Source: Eutrigla gurnardus
Taxonomy: Eukaryota; Chordata; Actinopteri; Perciformes; Triglidae
Length of the DNA: 64,000 nucleotides
Direction of reading: 5' to 3'
NCBI GenBank assembly: GCA_963514095.1
Contig: CAUPSS010000178.1
Span: 304,210 to 368,209, forward strand
The number at the start of each line of letters is the position of its first letter. Position 1 is the first letter of the stretch. This document shows positions 29,136 through 37,934 of the stretch, piece by piece. The translations under genes and the position numbers were made by a program. Below the pieces are notes generated by a model. That model had not been told where the DNA came from. It did not search any database and saw only the letters and a program-made list of their open reading frames with translations.

Positions 29136-31301
29136 TCACCTCTCATTCAGGCCTCCCGGGTGTGTCGTGCCAAGCCTGGCGATCCACTCCTTCTCACACC
29201 GGCGTCGTTGTGCCGTGGTCCAGTTCAGGTCACACTGGACCACCGTGGCTCTCACCGCTTCCCAGCCGTGGAGGATGAAATGGTGGACCAGGTGAGTGTG
29301 TGTGCATTTACGTCTGAGGACGTTGTAGCGATGTTGAGTGAACCTGGTGAGAAGGGTGTTAGAGGTTTCCCCGACATATTGTAGCCCACAGTTTGTGCAC
29401 ATGATAACATAGACACAGTTTTTGCTCTTCACACACCCATAAAAGAGCGTTTTATGTATGTCATTGTTGTGTGTGTTTTTTAACCACGTGATGTGTTTAA
29501 AAAAACGGGCTAACACAGGTGTCCTGGGGGGATTTAACTCTCTAAGTTTAGCCTTGACTAATTTGTCTTGCAGGTTCCTGTTCCGTCTGTAAGCTGCTAT
29601 TATTCTGTGATCCTGCAGTAGTTTGCTGTCCCTGGAAAACACAGAAAACGACTCTTTCGTCATGGTAACAAGCTTTACAGTGGACGGTGAGTAGGTTACA
29701 ATAAAAGGCAGGGGAGACTCGACCGAAATAGGCTTTTTTGCCATAAAAACTCTCCGGCATTTCCGGAGAAATGTCCTGGAGTACCCTCTGGTGGTCAACA
29801 CCGAGAACAGCACCTTGGTGGCTCGTTCAAAGTCCGTGTCCAGTGTGCATATTCTTCTGAATCTCAGTAATTGAGATTTAACCAGACCCTGAAAAGTGTG
29901 TTTGGGGTGAAAGCTGGTTTTGTAGAGGAGGGCGTGAGTGTCCGTTTCTTTGAAGAAAACTTTGATCTCCAGGCGGTGAGTGTCCTTGAAGTCCGTGTGT
30001 TTGAATGTGGTGGTGTCGAGGAAATCGACAGATTGCTGGTCCACTGTGGATTTCAGAGTTATTGAGGGGTTATGTGTGTTCAATGTCTGTATGAACATTT
30101 GAAAGTCCTCGCTCGAGTGAGTCCAGACGCCCCAGATATCATCAAGATATCGAAAGTACTGTGCGGGCTTCTTAACACAAGCGGCCAGGGCCGAAGCCTC
30201 CCACTGGGCCATGAAGATGTTGGCATATGCAGGTGCAAACTTTTTCCCCATGGCTGTGCCTTTAATCTGCAGGAAGTAGTTATCGTCAAATTGGAAATCA
30301 TTCCTCTTAAGATTAATTTCCAACAGCTGAAGCAGCTCCTTCTCCGGCCTCTTTTTGTCAGGATACTTAGCAAAGATGTTTTTGATGGCTAATATGCCCT
30401 CATCAATGTCAATATTGGTGTAGAGGCTGTCAATATCCATAGTGAAGAGGATAGATTGCTCTGGAATGTGGAGCTGCTTCACCTTGTGGACGAAATCGTA
30501 GGTGTCCTTAATGTAACTAGGGTGTCTAGTCGAGAGAGGAGTCAGGAAGTGATCTAGGTACTCAGCTGTGTAATAGGTTTCACTATCGCAATCGGACACT
30601 ATTGGTCTCCCTGGTGGGATTACATGTGGAATACTCCACTTAGTGGGATCCTTGTGGATCTTGGGGAGCATATAGAACAATCTGGCCCTCGGTACAGAGT
30701 TACCCAGTAAATACTTCTTTTGTTTGAAGTTAATAAACTTTTTATCAACGAGTGATTGGATAATCTTAGCCACCAGGGGGATTGTATCGCGGAAAATGGG
30801 TTTAGAAAGCTTGGTGTAGTAAGTGCTATCGTTAAGCTGTCTATAGCCCTCCCACAAATATTGAGACCGGTCCATGATGGTAATCGCACTGCCCTTATCT
30901 GCCGGTTTGATAACAATATGCTTGTTATGACAAAGACGTTTGAGAGCCTCTACTTCCGCAGGGAGGAGATTAGGTTTAACCGGAATAACCTTAAAATCAG
31001 TGTCAAACTGTGCAATGTCTGCCTTAATAAGTGCATTAACGGCTGGGTGGGTCTTTCCAGGAGGAGGAGACCAGGTGGATGCAGGCGTGAATGGCGGCGG
31101 TTCCGAGTCCGGTTTATCCTGAAAATACACAGCGAGTTTCAACTTCCTATGGTAAGTTTGTAGATCAAATCGAGACTGTTCTCTGACATGTTTGTGACAA
31201 CCCTCTGTAGGGATGAAGGAGAGGCCCCTGTTCAACAAAGAGAATTCAGCCTCAGACAGTTTAAAGTTCTTAGCTAACACAATGACAGTTTTATTGTTCA
31301 T
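29136..31301 (-). CDS. PLE-1 ORF2: Penelope-type reverse transcriptase with GIY-YIG endonuclease
   Basis: This 721-aa protein is predicted to copy element RNA into DNA and to nick target DNA. Visible RT landmarks in order are LPKIHK (212-217), GRPIVS (231-236), motif A FTMDIDSLYTNI (286-297, likely catalytic D289), GTAMGKKFAPAYANIF (348-363) and the catalytic box RYLDDIW (384-390, D387/D388), followed by VDFLDTTTF (425-433). The C-terminus (about 625-721) is a GIY-YIG domain: CVYVIMC and a CxxC pair (635, 638), then YVGET (642-646), R653, H657, a late E (703 or 705) and GGLNE (716-720). RT plus C-terminal GIY-YIG is the defining architecture of endonuclease-positive Penelope-like elements. 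The ATG at 31,301 is 62 nt past the ORF1 stop, but its frame stays open upstream to 31,397, so it may instead be entered from ORF1. No stops interrupt it. Confidence 0.93.
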   Translation of the reverse strand: MNNKTVIVLAKNFKLSEAEFSLLNRGLSFIPTEGCHKHVREQSRFDLQTYHRKLKLAVYFQDKPDSEPPPFTPASTWSPPPGKTHPAVNALIKADIAQFDTDFKVIPVKPNLLPAEVEALKRLCHNKHIVIKPADKGSAITIMDRSQYLWEGYRQLNDSTYYTKLSKPIFRDTIPLVAKIIQSLVDKKFINFKQKKYLLGNSVPRARLFYMLPKIHKDPTKWSIPHVIPPGRPIVSDCDSETYYTAEYLDHFLTPLSTRHPSYIKDTYDFVHKVKQLHIPEQSILFTMDIDSLYTNIDIDEGILAIKNIFAKYPDKKRPEKELLQLLEINLKRNDFQFDDNYFLQIKGTAMGKKFAPAYANIFMAQWEASALAACVKKPAQYFRYLDDIWGVWTHSSEDFQMFIQTLNTHNPSITLKSTVDQQSVDFLDTTTFKHTDFKDTHRLEIKVFFKETDTHALLYKTSFHPKHTFQGLVKSQLLRFRRICTLDTDFERATKVLFSVLTTRGYSRTFLRKCRRVFMAKKPISVESPLPFIVTYSPSTVKLVTMTKESFSVFSRDSKLLQDHRIIAAYRRNRNLQDKLVKAKLRELNPPRTPVLARFFKHITWLKNTHNNDIHKTLFYGCVKSKNCVYVIMCTNCGLQYVGETSNTLLTRFTQHRYNVLRRKCTHTHLVHHFILHGWEAVRATVVQCDLNWTTAQRRRCEKEWIARLGTTHPGGLNER

Positions 31302-31363
31302 AATGTTCGTGTTGCCAGAATCAGTCCTATTCCCCTCCTGATTAAACAGGCTTGTGGGGAAGT

Positions 31364-31397
31364 CTAGTTTAGGTACTTGATCCAGTGCTCGGAGACA
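31364..31397 (-). promoter_or_regulatory. ORF1/ORF2 overlap in PLE-1 (-1 frame), possible recoding site
   Basis: The ORF2 frame is open from 31,397 (after a TAA at 31,398-31,400) and overlaps the last codons of ORF1 in the -1 frame. The heptamer C CTA AAC (minus strand, 31,367-31,373) directly precedes the ORF1 stop TAG (31,364-31,366). The A-site half (AAC to AAA) suits a -1 slip, but the P-site half (CTA to CCT) does not, so this is weaker than the PLE-2 site. After a slip the frame would read LDFPTS, resembling LENPSP at the matching place in PLE-2. Reinitiation at the ATG at 31,301 is an alternative. Confidence 0.4.
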
Positions 31398-34219
31398 TTA
31401 ACTGCCGTGGAGCGAGTCCAGTGGATCATGTCCCTTTCGGTATTAAAGTCTTGCTGGGGCAGAGCCTCAATGAACCCACAGTTGGTGGAGATGTGTTGGT
31501 TGAGGTGGGTCAGGAGGGTCTGCTCCTTGTGTGGGAGTGCTTTAGAAAAGTTCACCTCCGGGATCAGGATCTCAGCGTGAGGAAACCTAGTCTTGGCAGT
31601 CTTAAGGAGTTTTTGCAGTTCCTTAACAGCTGTTTCGCCGTTCAGCTGGCCCTTGTTGTTGAGGCCGAAGGAGAGGACCATCTTATCGACTGTCACGGTA
31701 CTTGTGGCAGTGGCGATGATGGCCTCTGCATGCTTGAGCGTGGCACCTGGGAAGCCGTCAATCTGCAGGTCCGGAATCGTGAAGGGCGGGAGTCTGGTGA
31801 CGTTGGAGTCGCCTATGACGATCCACTTCTTCACGATATGTAGAGACCAGTTTTGAAGCTTCTTGTTGGTGTTGCAGTGTCTAGTAGGCCTGCGTGCTCC
31901 GCTTTCAAGAGGGGAGAGACAAGGCAACTGGGTTTGCACAAGAGTCTTTTTTCTCCCTATAGGGGACACGTCCACCCCGGTCATGGGCAACAGTTTCTGG
32001 GTGAGCTTGGGTGGAGGAGGAGGAGGCGGAGGGGTGGACTGAGAGTCAGAGGAAATGTCCAGGAGGTCCGCTACATATAAATCCGCGTAGTCGGGGTCCA
32101 TAGCCTCCATCTCTGAAGGGTCCTCCCGCTTAGTCTCCATGGCCGGCTGCACAGTGTGTGAGTCCAAGGTCGTTTCCTCCCCCAGTTCCGATTCCAGTAC
32201 CTCAATGATGTCCAGGTCCGGTCCCAGCACGCAGATGTTGGATGGAGAGGGGGCCCCAGGGGTCCGAGGGGGTCCGGGGGGGCCTCCGGTGTCCAAAGAT
32301 GCGGTCAATCGGCTTGGGGTGGGTCTCCGGCGAATCCGTGGAGCAGGAGTCGGTGTCAGGGGGATGGTGATGTTCTCATCTTCCCCTTCTGGGGCGGCAA
32401 ACCAGTCAGTGTTGGGCCCTGTAGGGGGGGTGTCCTTTTCCGGGGCGGCCCCCAGTGGCATAGGGGTAACCGCGTCGGCCTGGATGATGTTTGTGACAAC
32501 AGTGGGTGGATTATGCACCTGTGGTGTTGTCAGGAGTGCCCCCGGATGTGGGGGCGTGGTCCTGGGTGGGGCAGGATGCTGGGAGGGGCTCCGTTGGAGT
32601 CCCGGTCCTGCTGTGTCCTCGTGTGGTGGTTGTGGGGGTCTCGGAGGCCTCTGGAGGATCTCAGCTCCCGCCGTATGAGATGGTCGAGGACGTTGAGGGA
32701 GTCCCCGGACGGTCTCAGGTCCTGCAGAGTCGCTGCCGGTAGGTTGAGAAGGTCTCTGCGTTGTCCCTGGTCCCGCAGTACTCTTAGCCGATAGTTGTGG
32801 AGGTCTCTGGGAGGTAACAGGTCCCGCAGTCCTTCTAGTAGGCTGTGTAGGGGATCCCCGCGAGGTCACCGGTGGCTCAGACCGTGTTCTGAGGGACGTG
32901 ATGATGTGGTCGATGGCGGTTCCGTCTGGAACGATGTCATCGTCCTCGTCGGTGGTTTTGTGGAGCGTCAGGAACGCTGCCAGCATAGTCTCAGCCCTTT
33001 GCAGGGTTTCAGGTAGGAGGCGGTTGCCCAAGCTGCGTCTGGCCCAGATGATCGCCACCTGGAGGGGGTCCTGGTACTCAAGAGTAGAGAGAGACACAAA
33101 CTGCGCAATTTCCGTTTCTAGCGCGCTTTGGTAGTGTTCGCGTAGGATAGTTAAAGTGGAACTTTCCCAGTTGTTAGCGTTATCCTGTATGCGTTTAGTG
33201 GTCTCGTCGGTAGGTGCTGATGGTTTAATACACGTAATAAGGTTTTTTGTCGTGCGGGATATAGTGACGGGGGCATCCCGTTCAGAGACGTTCTTAAGGT
33301 GGTGTACGGCTTTAATAAACCTATAAAGGATACGGACCTTAACCGTGAAGTCCGGGTCTGTGGAAAGAGGTCTATCCGCGCGAGTGTCTGCGCGTGATGG
33401 GGCCTGACGTGGATTACGTTGTGGTTTCCGCTTGTAACGTGATCTAGTTTTACGTTGTGGTCCCCGGCGTGTTTCCCGTCTATTGAGGTTTCCCTCCTCT
33501 CGATGTTGTGGACGGTGTTGGTCACGTCCCTGTGGGTTATTAGGTCTAACTGTATCATAACGATATTGTCGTTGATGAATAAAGTCACGTGTGTTGCGTT
33601 CATTACGGTACATGGTTGTGTTACGATCCGGATAATCATCCCGGGGGCGTTTCCTATGAACGGGTCGGTGTTGGGTCGTGTTATGTGTGTCATACACGTA
33701 GGAAGGACGGTGGCGGTCTGGGGAGTCCCTACTGGTCATCCGTGGGGGGACATCTACGCGCGTGGCCACGTCATCGATCCGTACGGTCGGGTTATGTGGA
33801 CGTTGCGAGTAACGGTTCCGGTTAACGGGTACAGCCTGCTTATGTGGCGAACGGTATCGGTCAGGGGATTCCCACCGGGATGTGCGTCGGGGGACGTCGT
33901 CACGCTGGACTTCATCGTTGTCACGTAAGACGGGCGTACGGCCTTGTACACGTGGCGGGTAATATTCGTCCCGTGTTCTATCCGCGTCTCGTACGGGAGA
34001 AGGACGGCGGAGACTGGGGAATTCCCGCCTGTACTGGCGTCGGGGAGAAGCTTCCCGTACAGTTACGTCATTATCACGGACAATATCCGCGTAGGACGGT
34101 TGATAACGGTGTCGAGAGTCATGCCTGGGAGAAGGCTGACGTTCGCGGTGTGGCTGGCGGCCACGACGGCGTTGAACTACTGTCCAACCTTCATCTCTGT
34201 CTCGTTCGAGAATAGTCAT
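31364..34219 (-). CDS. PLE-1 ORF1: basic RS-rich, helical domain, Pro-rich linker and SGNH hydrolase-like domain
   Basis: A 951-aa protein. Residues 1-285 are very rich in R, S, P, D and Y (GWTVVQRRRGR near the start, PSYADIV at 41-47), suggesting RNA binding. Residues about 295-415 form a predicted helical segment (VHHLKN, IKPSAPTDET, NANNWE, ILREHY) that also occurs in PLE-2 ORF1. Residues about 450-545 hold degenerate TAGPxTxQRPPQ repeats, and a run of eight prolines lies at 730-737. The C-terminus from 799 is SGNH/GDSL-like: block I IGDSN (Ser805), GLNN (852-855, where the family usually has GxND) and the Asp-His pair in DMIHWT (D930, H933). SGNH esterase domains are known in ORF1 of CR1-type LINEs and in rotifer telomeric Terminons; substrate and role here are unknown. 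The ATG at 34,219 is the first in frame below the duplicated leader. Confidence 0.88.
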   Translation of the reverse strand: MTILERDRDEGWTVVQRRRGRQPHRERQPSPRHDSRHRYQPSYADIVRDNDVTVREASPRRQYRREFPSLRRPSPVRDADRTRDEYYPPRVQGRTPVLRDNDEVQRDDVPRRTSRWESPDRYRSPHKQAVPVNRNRYSQRPHNPTVRIDDVATRVDVPPRMTSRDSPDRHRPSYVYDTHNTTQHRPVHRKRPRDDYPDRNTTMYRNERNTRDFIHQRQYRYDTVRPNNPQGRDQHRPQHREEGNLNRRETRRGPQRKTRSRYKRKPQRNPRQAPSRADTRADRPLSTDPDFTVKVRILYRFIKAVHHLKNVSERDAPVTISRTTKNLITCIKPSAPTDETTKRIQDNANNWESSTLTILREHYQSALETEIAQFVSLSTLEYQDPLQVAIIWARRSLGNRLLPETLQRAETMLAAFLTLHKTTDEDDDIVPDGTAIDHIITSLRTRSEPPVTSRGSPTQPTRRTAGPVTSQRPPQLSAKSTAGPGTTQRPSQPTGSDSAGPETVRGLPQRPRPSHTAGAEILQRPPRPPQPPHEDTAGPGLQRSPSQHPAPPRTTPPHPGALLTTPQVHNPPTVVTNIIQADAVTPMPLGAAPEKDTPPTGPNTDWFAAPEGEDENITIPLTPTPAPRIRRRPTPSRLTASLDTGGPPGPPRTPGAPSPSNICVLGPDLDIIEVLESELGEETTLDSHTVQPAMETKREDPSEMEAMDPDYADLYVADLLDISSDSQSTPPPPPPPPKLTQKLLPMTGVDVSPIGRKKTLVQTQLPCLSPLESGARRPTRHCNTNKKLQNWSLHIVKKWIVIGDSNVTRLPPFTIPDLQIDGFPGATLKHAEAIIATATSTVTVDKMVLSFGLNNKGQLNGETAVKELQKLLKTAKTRFPHAEILIPEVNFSKALPHKEQTLLTHLNQHISTNCGFIEALPQQDFNTERDMIHWTRSTAVNVSEHWIKYLN

Positions 34220-34234
34220 AATGACGGAGCAGTG

Positions 34235-34620
34235 AATAAACGATGAATAACGATGAATTAGCGGTGAAATAGCAATGAATTAGCAACAGATAGCGTAGCA
34301 TAAATTAGCTTTGGGCCCCGTGGCTAACACGCTAATAAAACAGCACATGTAAGGCCCTAATGGCGAGCGACACTGTGTCTGCAATAGAGCGTACTCACGC
34401 GGGCGGAGAAGGACAAGTTATGTGGTCAATAAACGATGAATGACGATGAGTTAGCGGTGAAATAGCAATGAATTAGCAACAGATAGCGTAGCATAAATTA
34501 GCTTTAGGCCCCGTGGCTAACACGCTAATAAAACAGCACGTGTAAAGCCCTAATGGCGAGCGACACTGTGTCTGCAATAGAGCGTACTCACGCGGGCGGA
34601 GAAGGACAAGTTATGTGGTC
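34235..34620 (-). repeat. Two tandem 193-bp copies of the PLE-1 5' leader
   Basis: Copies lie at 34,235-34,427 and 34,428-34,620, differing at only a few positions. On the element strand each begins GACCACATAACTTG and ends CGTTTATT. The copy nearest ORF1 lies only 15 nt from the start codon. The outer boundary at 34,620/34,621 coincides exactly with the predicted hammerhead cleavage bond, and the inner copy begins with the same base. This is what would result if a ribozyme-cleaved RNA 5' end were reverse transcribed and joined to another leader. Coordinates are read directly; the mechanism is inference. Confidence 0.9.
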
Positions 34621-34666
34621 GACGTTTCGGTTCTGTAGCAGAACCTTCTTCAGGAGATAACTTGTC
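34605..34666 (-). ncRNA. Candidate type I hammerhead ribozyme in the PLE-1 5' region
   Basis: On the minus strand: GACAAGTTAT, a short spacer, core box CTGAAGA (34,647-34,653), stem II GGTTCTG/CAGAACC with a 3-nt loop, core GAAAC (34,624-34,628), cleavage triplet GTC (34,621-34,623), GACCAC, then ATAACTTGTC. The outer ten bases (34,657-34,666) pair perfectly with 34,605-34,614 to form stem I with an asymmetric internal loop. Stem III is minimal (AC/GT), as expected for forms that act as dimers. One A is extra between the CTGAAGA box and stem II. Hammerhead motifs are an established feature of Penelope-like elements. Cleavage after GTC would leave an RNA starting GACCACAT. Confidence 0.75.
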
Positions 34667-34985
34667 AATTTTAAAGAAAGGAATGATGAAAGAGCTCATG
34701 TAGAAAGTCCGGTAATTGTGCAGCTACGGTGCGTGGTGAGTAGTACATCCATTAAGGTGTGAGTGTCTCTCGCGGTCAATGCAGGTAAATACACCTTTAA
34801 GACGGTAACTGAGCCGCCATTTTGACAGGAGCGCGCCATTAATTATGGGTAATGTTGTCTTTCACAGGAAATCGGGGTGGCGGAGCTCCGTGGATCCAGA
34901 GTCTCCCCGCAGGTCCCGACAGGGAGCTAAAGTGTCAGCGGTTTCCTGGAAGAGAGCTAAAAAGCACGTTTAGGCATACAACATG
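34667..34985 (-). promoter_or_regulatory. Upstream leader or promoter region of PLE-1
   Basis: This is about 320 bp upstream of the ribozyme on the element strand, with no ORF. It contains AAAATGGCGGC (minus strand, 34,813-34,823), a good match to the YY1 site, which also drives mammalian L1 transcription from its 5' UTR. It could be the element's promoter or the remnant of an upstream tandem copy. I found no similarity to the 3' end of PLE-1. Promoter function is inference. Confidence 0.4.
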
Positions 34986-34992
34986 GATATAG

Positions 34993-35035
<43 letters not shown>

Positions 35036-35172
35036 ATATATGTGTGTATACACATATATATGTATGTGTGTGGGAGAATAATAATAATAATACATACATG
35101 TATTTATTTATTAATTATTCTACTATAAGTAGTTGTTTTATAAATGTATAAATAAATAAATAAATAAATAAA
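34986..35172. repeat. Microsatellite cluster: (TA)n, (TG)n, (AAT)n, (AAAT)n
   Basis: A (TA)n run from about 34,991 to 35,040 is followed by TGTGTATACACATATATATG, short ATA and TAA runs, and (AATA)n ending near 35,172. Nothing coding is seen. Confidence 0.9.
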
Positions 35173-35696
35173 TGGTTATAGTATCCATGTGTTGTCCTGG
35201 TGTGTGTTTTTTATTTAAGAGTGCCCACATGCAATGGATGGCGGTGTGTGGTTAGGTTCAGGGATGATGAGCTACTCAGTGAACCCCAAACCCACCGGGT
35301 CGTCCTCCAGGTCGTGTGACCGAGGTCAGACGGGTGGAGGAGGATCCGTCCTTCCCTGTAATTAGGGTTAGGCGTGGGGATGGAGTGGTTAGGTATAGAG
35401 AAAGGACACATGGAGCTCCCCGCGTCGTCCAACGACTTCGCAGTTGAATGGAGCACCAAGGCATGGCACTGGCCGGCGCATGTCGTTCAAGTCTCCCCCG
35501 CCAGATGAACTTAGACCTGAGGAGTGAGTGAGGCGTTGAGGACAGGCATGGTGGTGGAATACTGAGGGTCAGGACACGTTATTGGCTGTTGGCATCATAC
35601 AAGAGGAGTTAGGTTTAGGGTCAGGTGGTTAGGATTAGGTATAGAGGTCAGGGTGATGGTTAGGGTAAGGGTTAGAGGTCAGGGTGAGGGATAGGA
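35173..35696. repeat. Low-complexity region with a partial copy of the 36.87-kb block start
   Basis: Positions about 35,387-35,479 (GGTTAGGTATAGAGAAAGG through CACTGGCCGGCGC) closely match 36,869-36,961 and 48,680-48,772, a third, diverged and truncated copy. Like the others it begins at a GGTTAGG. The flanks contain degenerate telomere-like motifs (GGTTAGG, GGGTTAGAGG). I see no gene in the rest. Confidence 0.75.
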
Positions 35697-36065
35697 GTTA
35701 AGGCTCCTCTGGGGCCCTCTAGCCGAGGAGCGGAGGAGGGGCGGGAGGGCGATGTGACGAGAATGTGAGATGTGAAGACCTAAGAAGCTAAGCCAGAGAT
35801 AAAAAGGGGTGATGTGTCTACATCAAGAACCCTCCCCGCCTGTCTAGGCTCCTCTGGGGCCCTACACGCACTCTCCAGCCGAGGAGCGGAGGAGGGGCGG
35901 GAGGGCGATGTGACGAGAATGTGAGATGTGAAGACCTAAGAAGCTAAACCAGAGATAAAGAGCGGTGATGTGTCTACATCAAGAACGCTCCCCCGCCCGT
36001 CTAGGCTCCTCTGGGGCCCTACGCGCTCCATCCAGCCGAGGAGCGGAGGAGGGGCGGGAGGGCGT
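35697..36065. repeat. GC-rich tandem repeat, about 156-bp period
   Basis: Units contain GGCTCCTCTGGGGCCCT, GAGGAGCGGAGGAGGGGCGG, and CCAGAGATAA at 35,793 and 35,949 (156 bp apart). They are a shorter version of the 176-bp units at 37,935, lacking the GAAGGTCCCGAGAAGAATG part. No coding signal. Confidence 0.85.
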
Positions 36066-36810
36066 GAACTGTGACGAATGTGGTGAAGCAGTGGCCAGGT
36101 GAGCGTGTGTGCGTGTGTGTGTTCCAGGTCCGTAGTGAGGATGATGAGTAACAGATCCTGCCTCTCCAGATCCAGATGTCCCAGTCCGAGTCCCTCGTGC
36201 AGTGATTCCAGAAGAGCAGAGCAGTCATGATTGTGGTTTCCTGTTTGAGCTGCTGTTTAGACCTTTTGGAGGGAATTTGCTTGAAGGATTGTTATACAGT
36301 TAATTAAATAATCAATTAAACACTTAATTGAATAATTCAATAATTTATTAAATGAATCTTCTGCCATAATCACTACTCAGCAACAGTCCCGACCTGAACA
36401 CTGGAGCAACAGAGACGAGCTCTTCGCGGCAGCCGAGCTGACCACGGCCCAGATCCGACATAAACACCCGAGCAACAGAGATTACCTCTTCGCGGCAGCC
36501 AAGCTGACCACGGCCGGACGGCGTTTGACCGGAAGCTGAACAGGACGGAAAGTGCTGTATTGAATTAATAATAAATAAAATACACAATTGAATAATAATC
36601 CCTTTTGGTTTTGTTGTCATTGTTGTTGTTGTGGTCGTCTTTCAGGTTGTTAAGGGTTAGTGTCTCTTCAGACGTGTTAAATAAATACGTTTTTGGTTAT
36701 TGTTGTCTTTAGGGTTGTTCAGAAGTTTTGTTCCTTTAAGCTTGTTGTCCTTTAGTTTTTTCAAATGTTGTCGGGATTGAGTTTTGCTGTTGAGTAATTA
36801 TATGATTTCG
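36066..36810. other. Unassigned AT-rich subtelomeric sequence
   Basis: No gene recognised. A roughly 70-bp direct repeat sits at about 36,400-36,515 (GAGCAACAGAGA, then CTCTTCGCGGCAGCC and AAGCTGACCACGGCC). AATAAT runs flank it at 36,300-36,350 and 36,560-36,600. A short minus-strand open frame across this repeat shows no recognisable domain. Confidence 0.5.
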
Positions 36811-36846
36811 GACACATCATCAGTAGTGGACCCCAGGATCATCGGG
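36811..36846. repeat. 36-bp direct repeat, left copy
   Basis: GACACATCATCAGTAGTGGA followed by CCCCAGGATCATCGGG. The partner at 38,803-38,838 differs at one base (C to T). The pair flanks the segment that is duplicated at 48.7 kb. A further copy of the right partner lies at 50,614-50,649. Confidence 0.9.
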
Positions 36847-36875
36847 TTAGGGTTAGGGTTAGGGTTAGGGTTAGG
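36846..36875 (+). repeat. Short interstitial TTAGGG tract
   Basis: About five TTAGGG hexamers on the plus strand immediately precede the duplicated block beginning at 36,870, in the same orientation as the chromosome-end telomere. Confidence 0.95.
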
Positions 36876-37934
36876 TATAGAGAAAGAACACATGGAGCTC
36901 CCCGCGTCGTCCAACGACTTCGCAGTTGAATGGAGCACCAAGGCAAGGCACTGGCCGGCGCTTGTTATTCAATATCCCCTCAGTCATGTGTGTTTCTCTT
37001 GGTTATAGTGGTTGTTTAAGGTTGGTCTTGTTTGTTGGGTTGAGTATAAGGTGATTCGGGTATTCTATATTATATATTAATTTTATATTATATTATTTTA
37101 TTTTCGTTTAGGTAGGGGTTAAAATAAGGGTAGCGGTTAGGGCCAGGAGCCGGGTCCGGGTCAGGATAGAGCTTAGGTTCGAGGGTTAATAGGTTGAAAG
37201 ATGAGCAAGTTATAAAATTGTTGGTTAGGCTTGGATAAAGATTTTCATGGGTTTAGGGTTGGGGTCAGGGTTAAGATATATAGCTAGGGGTAAGTTGTTT
37301 GGATATAGTGTTTAGGATAAATTGAGGTTAAAGGTATAGGGTAAGGTAGAGGTAATGGTAATGGTTAGAGTCCGGACTAACGTCCTAGTTGAGTTCTGAT
37401 AGAGTTTAGGTTAGGGGTTAACTGTTGAGATTGTATATTGGAGTAGAGTTAAAGTAATCAGGGTTGAGGTTAGGGTCAGTTAAGGTAAGGTTCCAGGGTA
37501 AGGGGGTTAACTGTTAAGGTAAGGTTAAGGTTAGGATCAGGGTCAGGATAAACATCAGTATTAAAGCACATAATATGGGTCTGGGACATGGTAAAATAGA
37601 GCTTAAGTAAGGATTTGATCCCAGGGTAAAGTTAAAGTGTTCGGTTAAAGATAAAACCCAGGACTAAAAAGTTAAAAGCTAAGATTGGATATTAAGGTTA
37701 GGGTAAAGGTTAGGGTTAGGGTAGGGGGTTAGGTTTATATTAAAGGAGCTAGGTTTAAGGGATAAAGGTTTAGGGTTTAGGGGAGAGTAGGATTATGGTT
37801 AGGGTTAGGTTTAAGGGTTGGGGTTAGGGCTAATATTAGATTTTTTAGGGGTAGTATTAATAATAATAATAAAAGGGCTCTTGTGTAGGGTTAAGGTTTA
37901 GGTTTAGGGAAGAATAATCGGGTTAGGGTTAGAA

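Larger units (their letters stand above)
29020..34985 (-). mobile_element. Penelope-like element PLE-1, two intact ORFs, telomere-attached
   Basis: On the minus strand, 5' to 3', it holds a leader with a candidate hammerhead ribozyme (34,605-34,666), two 193-bp leader copies, ORF1 (951 aa, SGNH domain), ORF2 (721 aa, reverse transcriptase plus GIY-YIG nuclease), a short 3' UTR with a strong hairpin, and then an abrupt switch to TTAGGG repeats at 29,019/29,020. I see no target-site duplication and no element-derived terminal repeat on the left side. The right (5') edge is uncertain; I place it where (TA)n begins near 34,986. Both ORFs lack stops or frameshifts over nearly 5 kb, implying recent activity. 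Elements of this class belong to the Penelope-like retroelements; the subfamily is not settled here (Neptune-like is a guess). Confidence 0.88.

Noticed and set aside
29136..34219. Plus-strand open frames opposite the PLE-1 ORFs (for example 29,019-29,384 and 32,139-32,678)
   Set aside because: These are antisense shadows of ORF1 and ORF2 with no recognisable domain.
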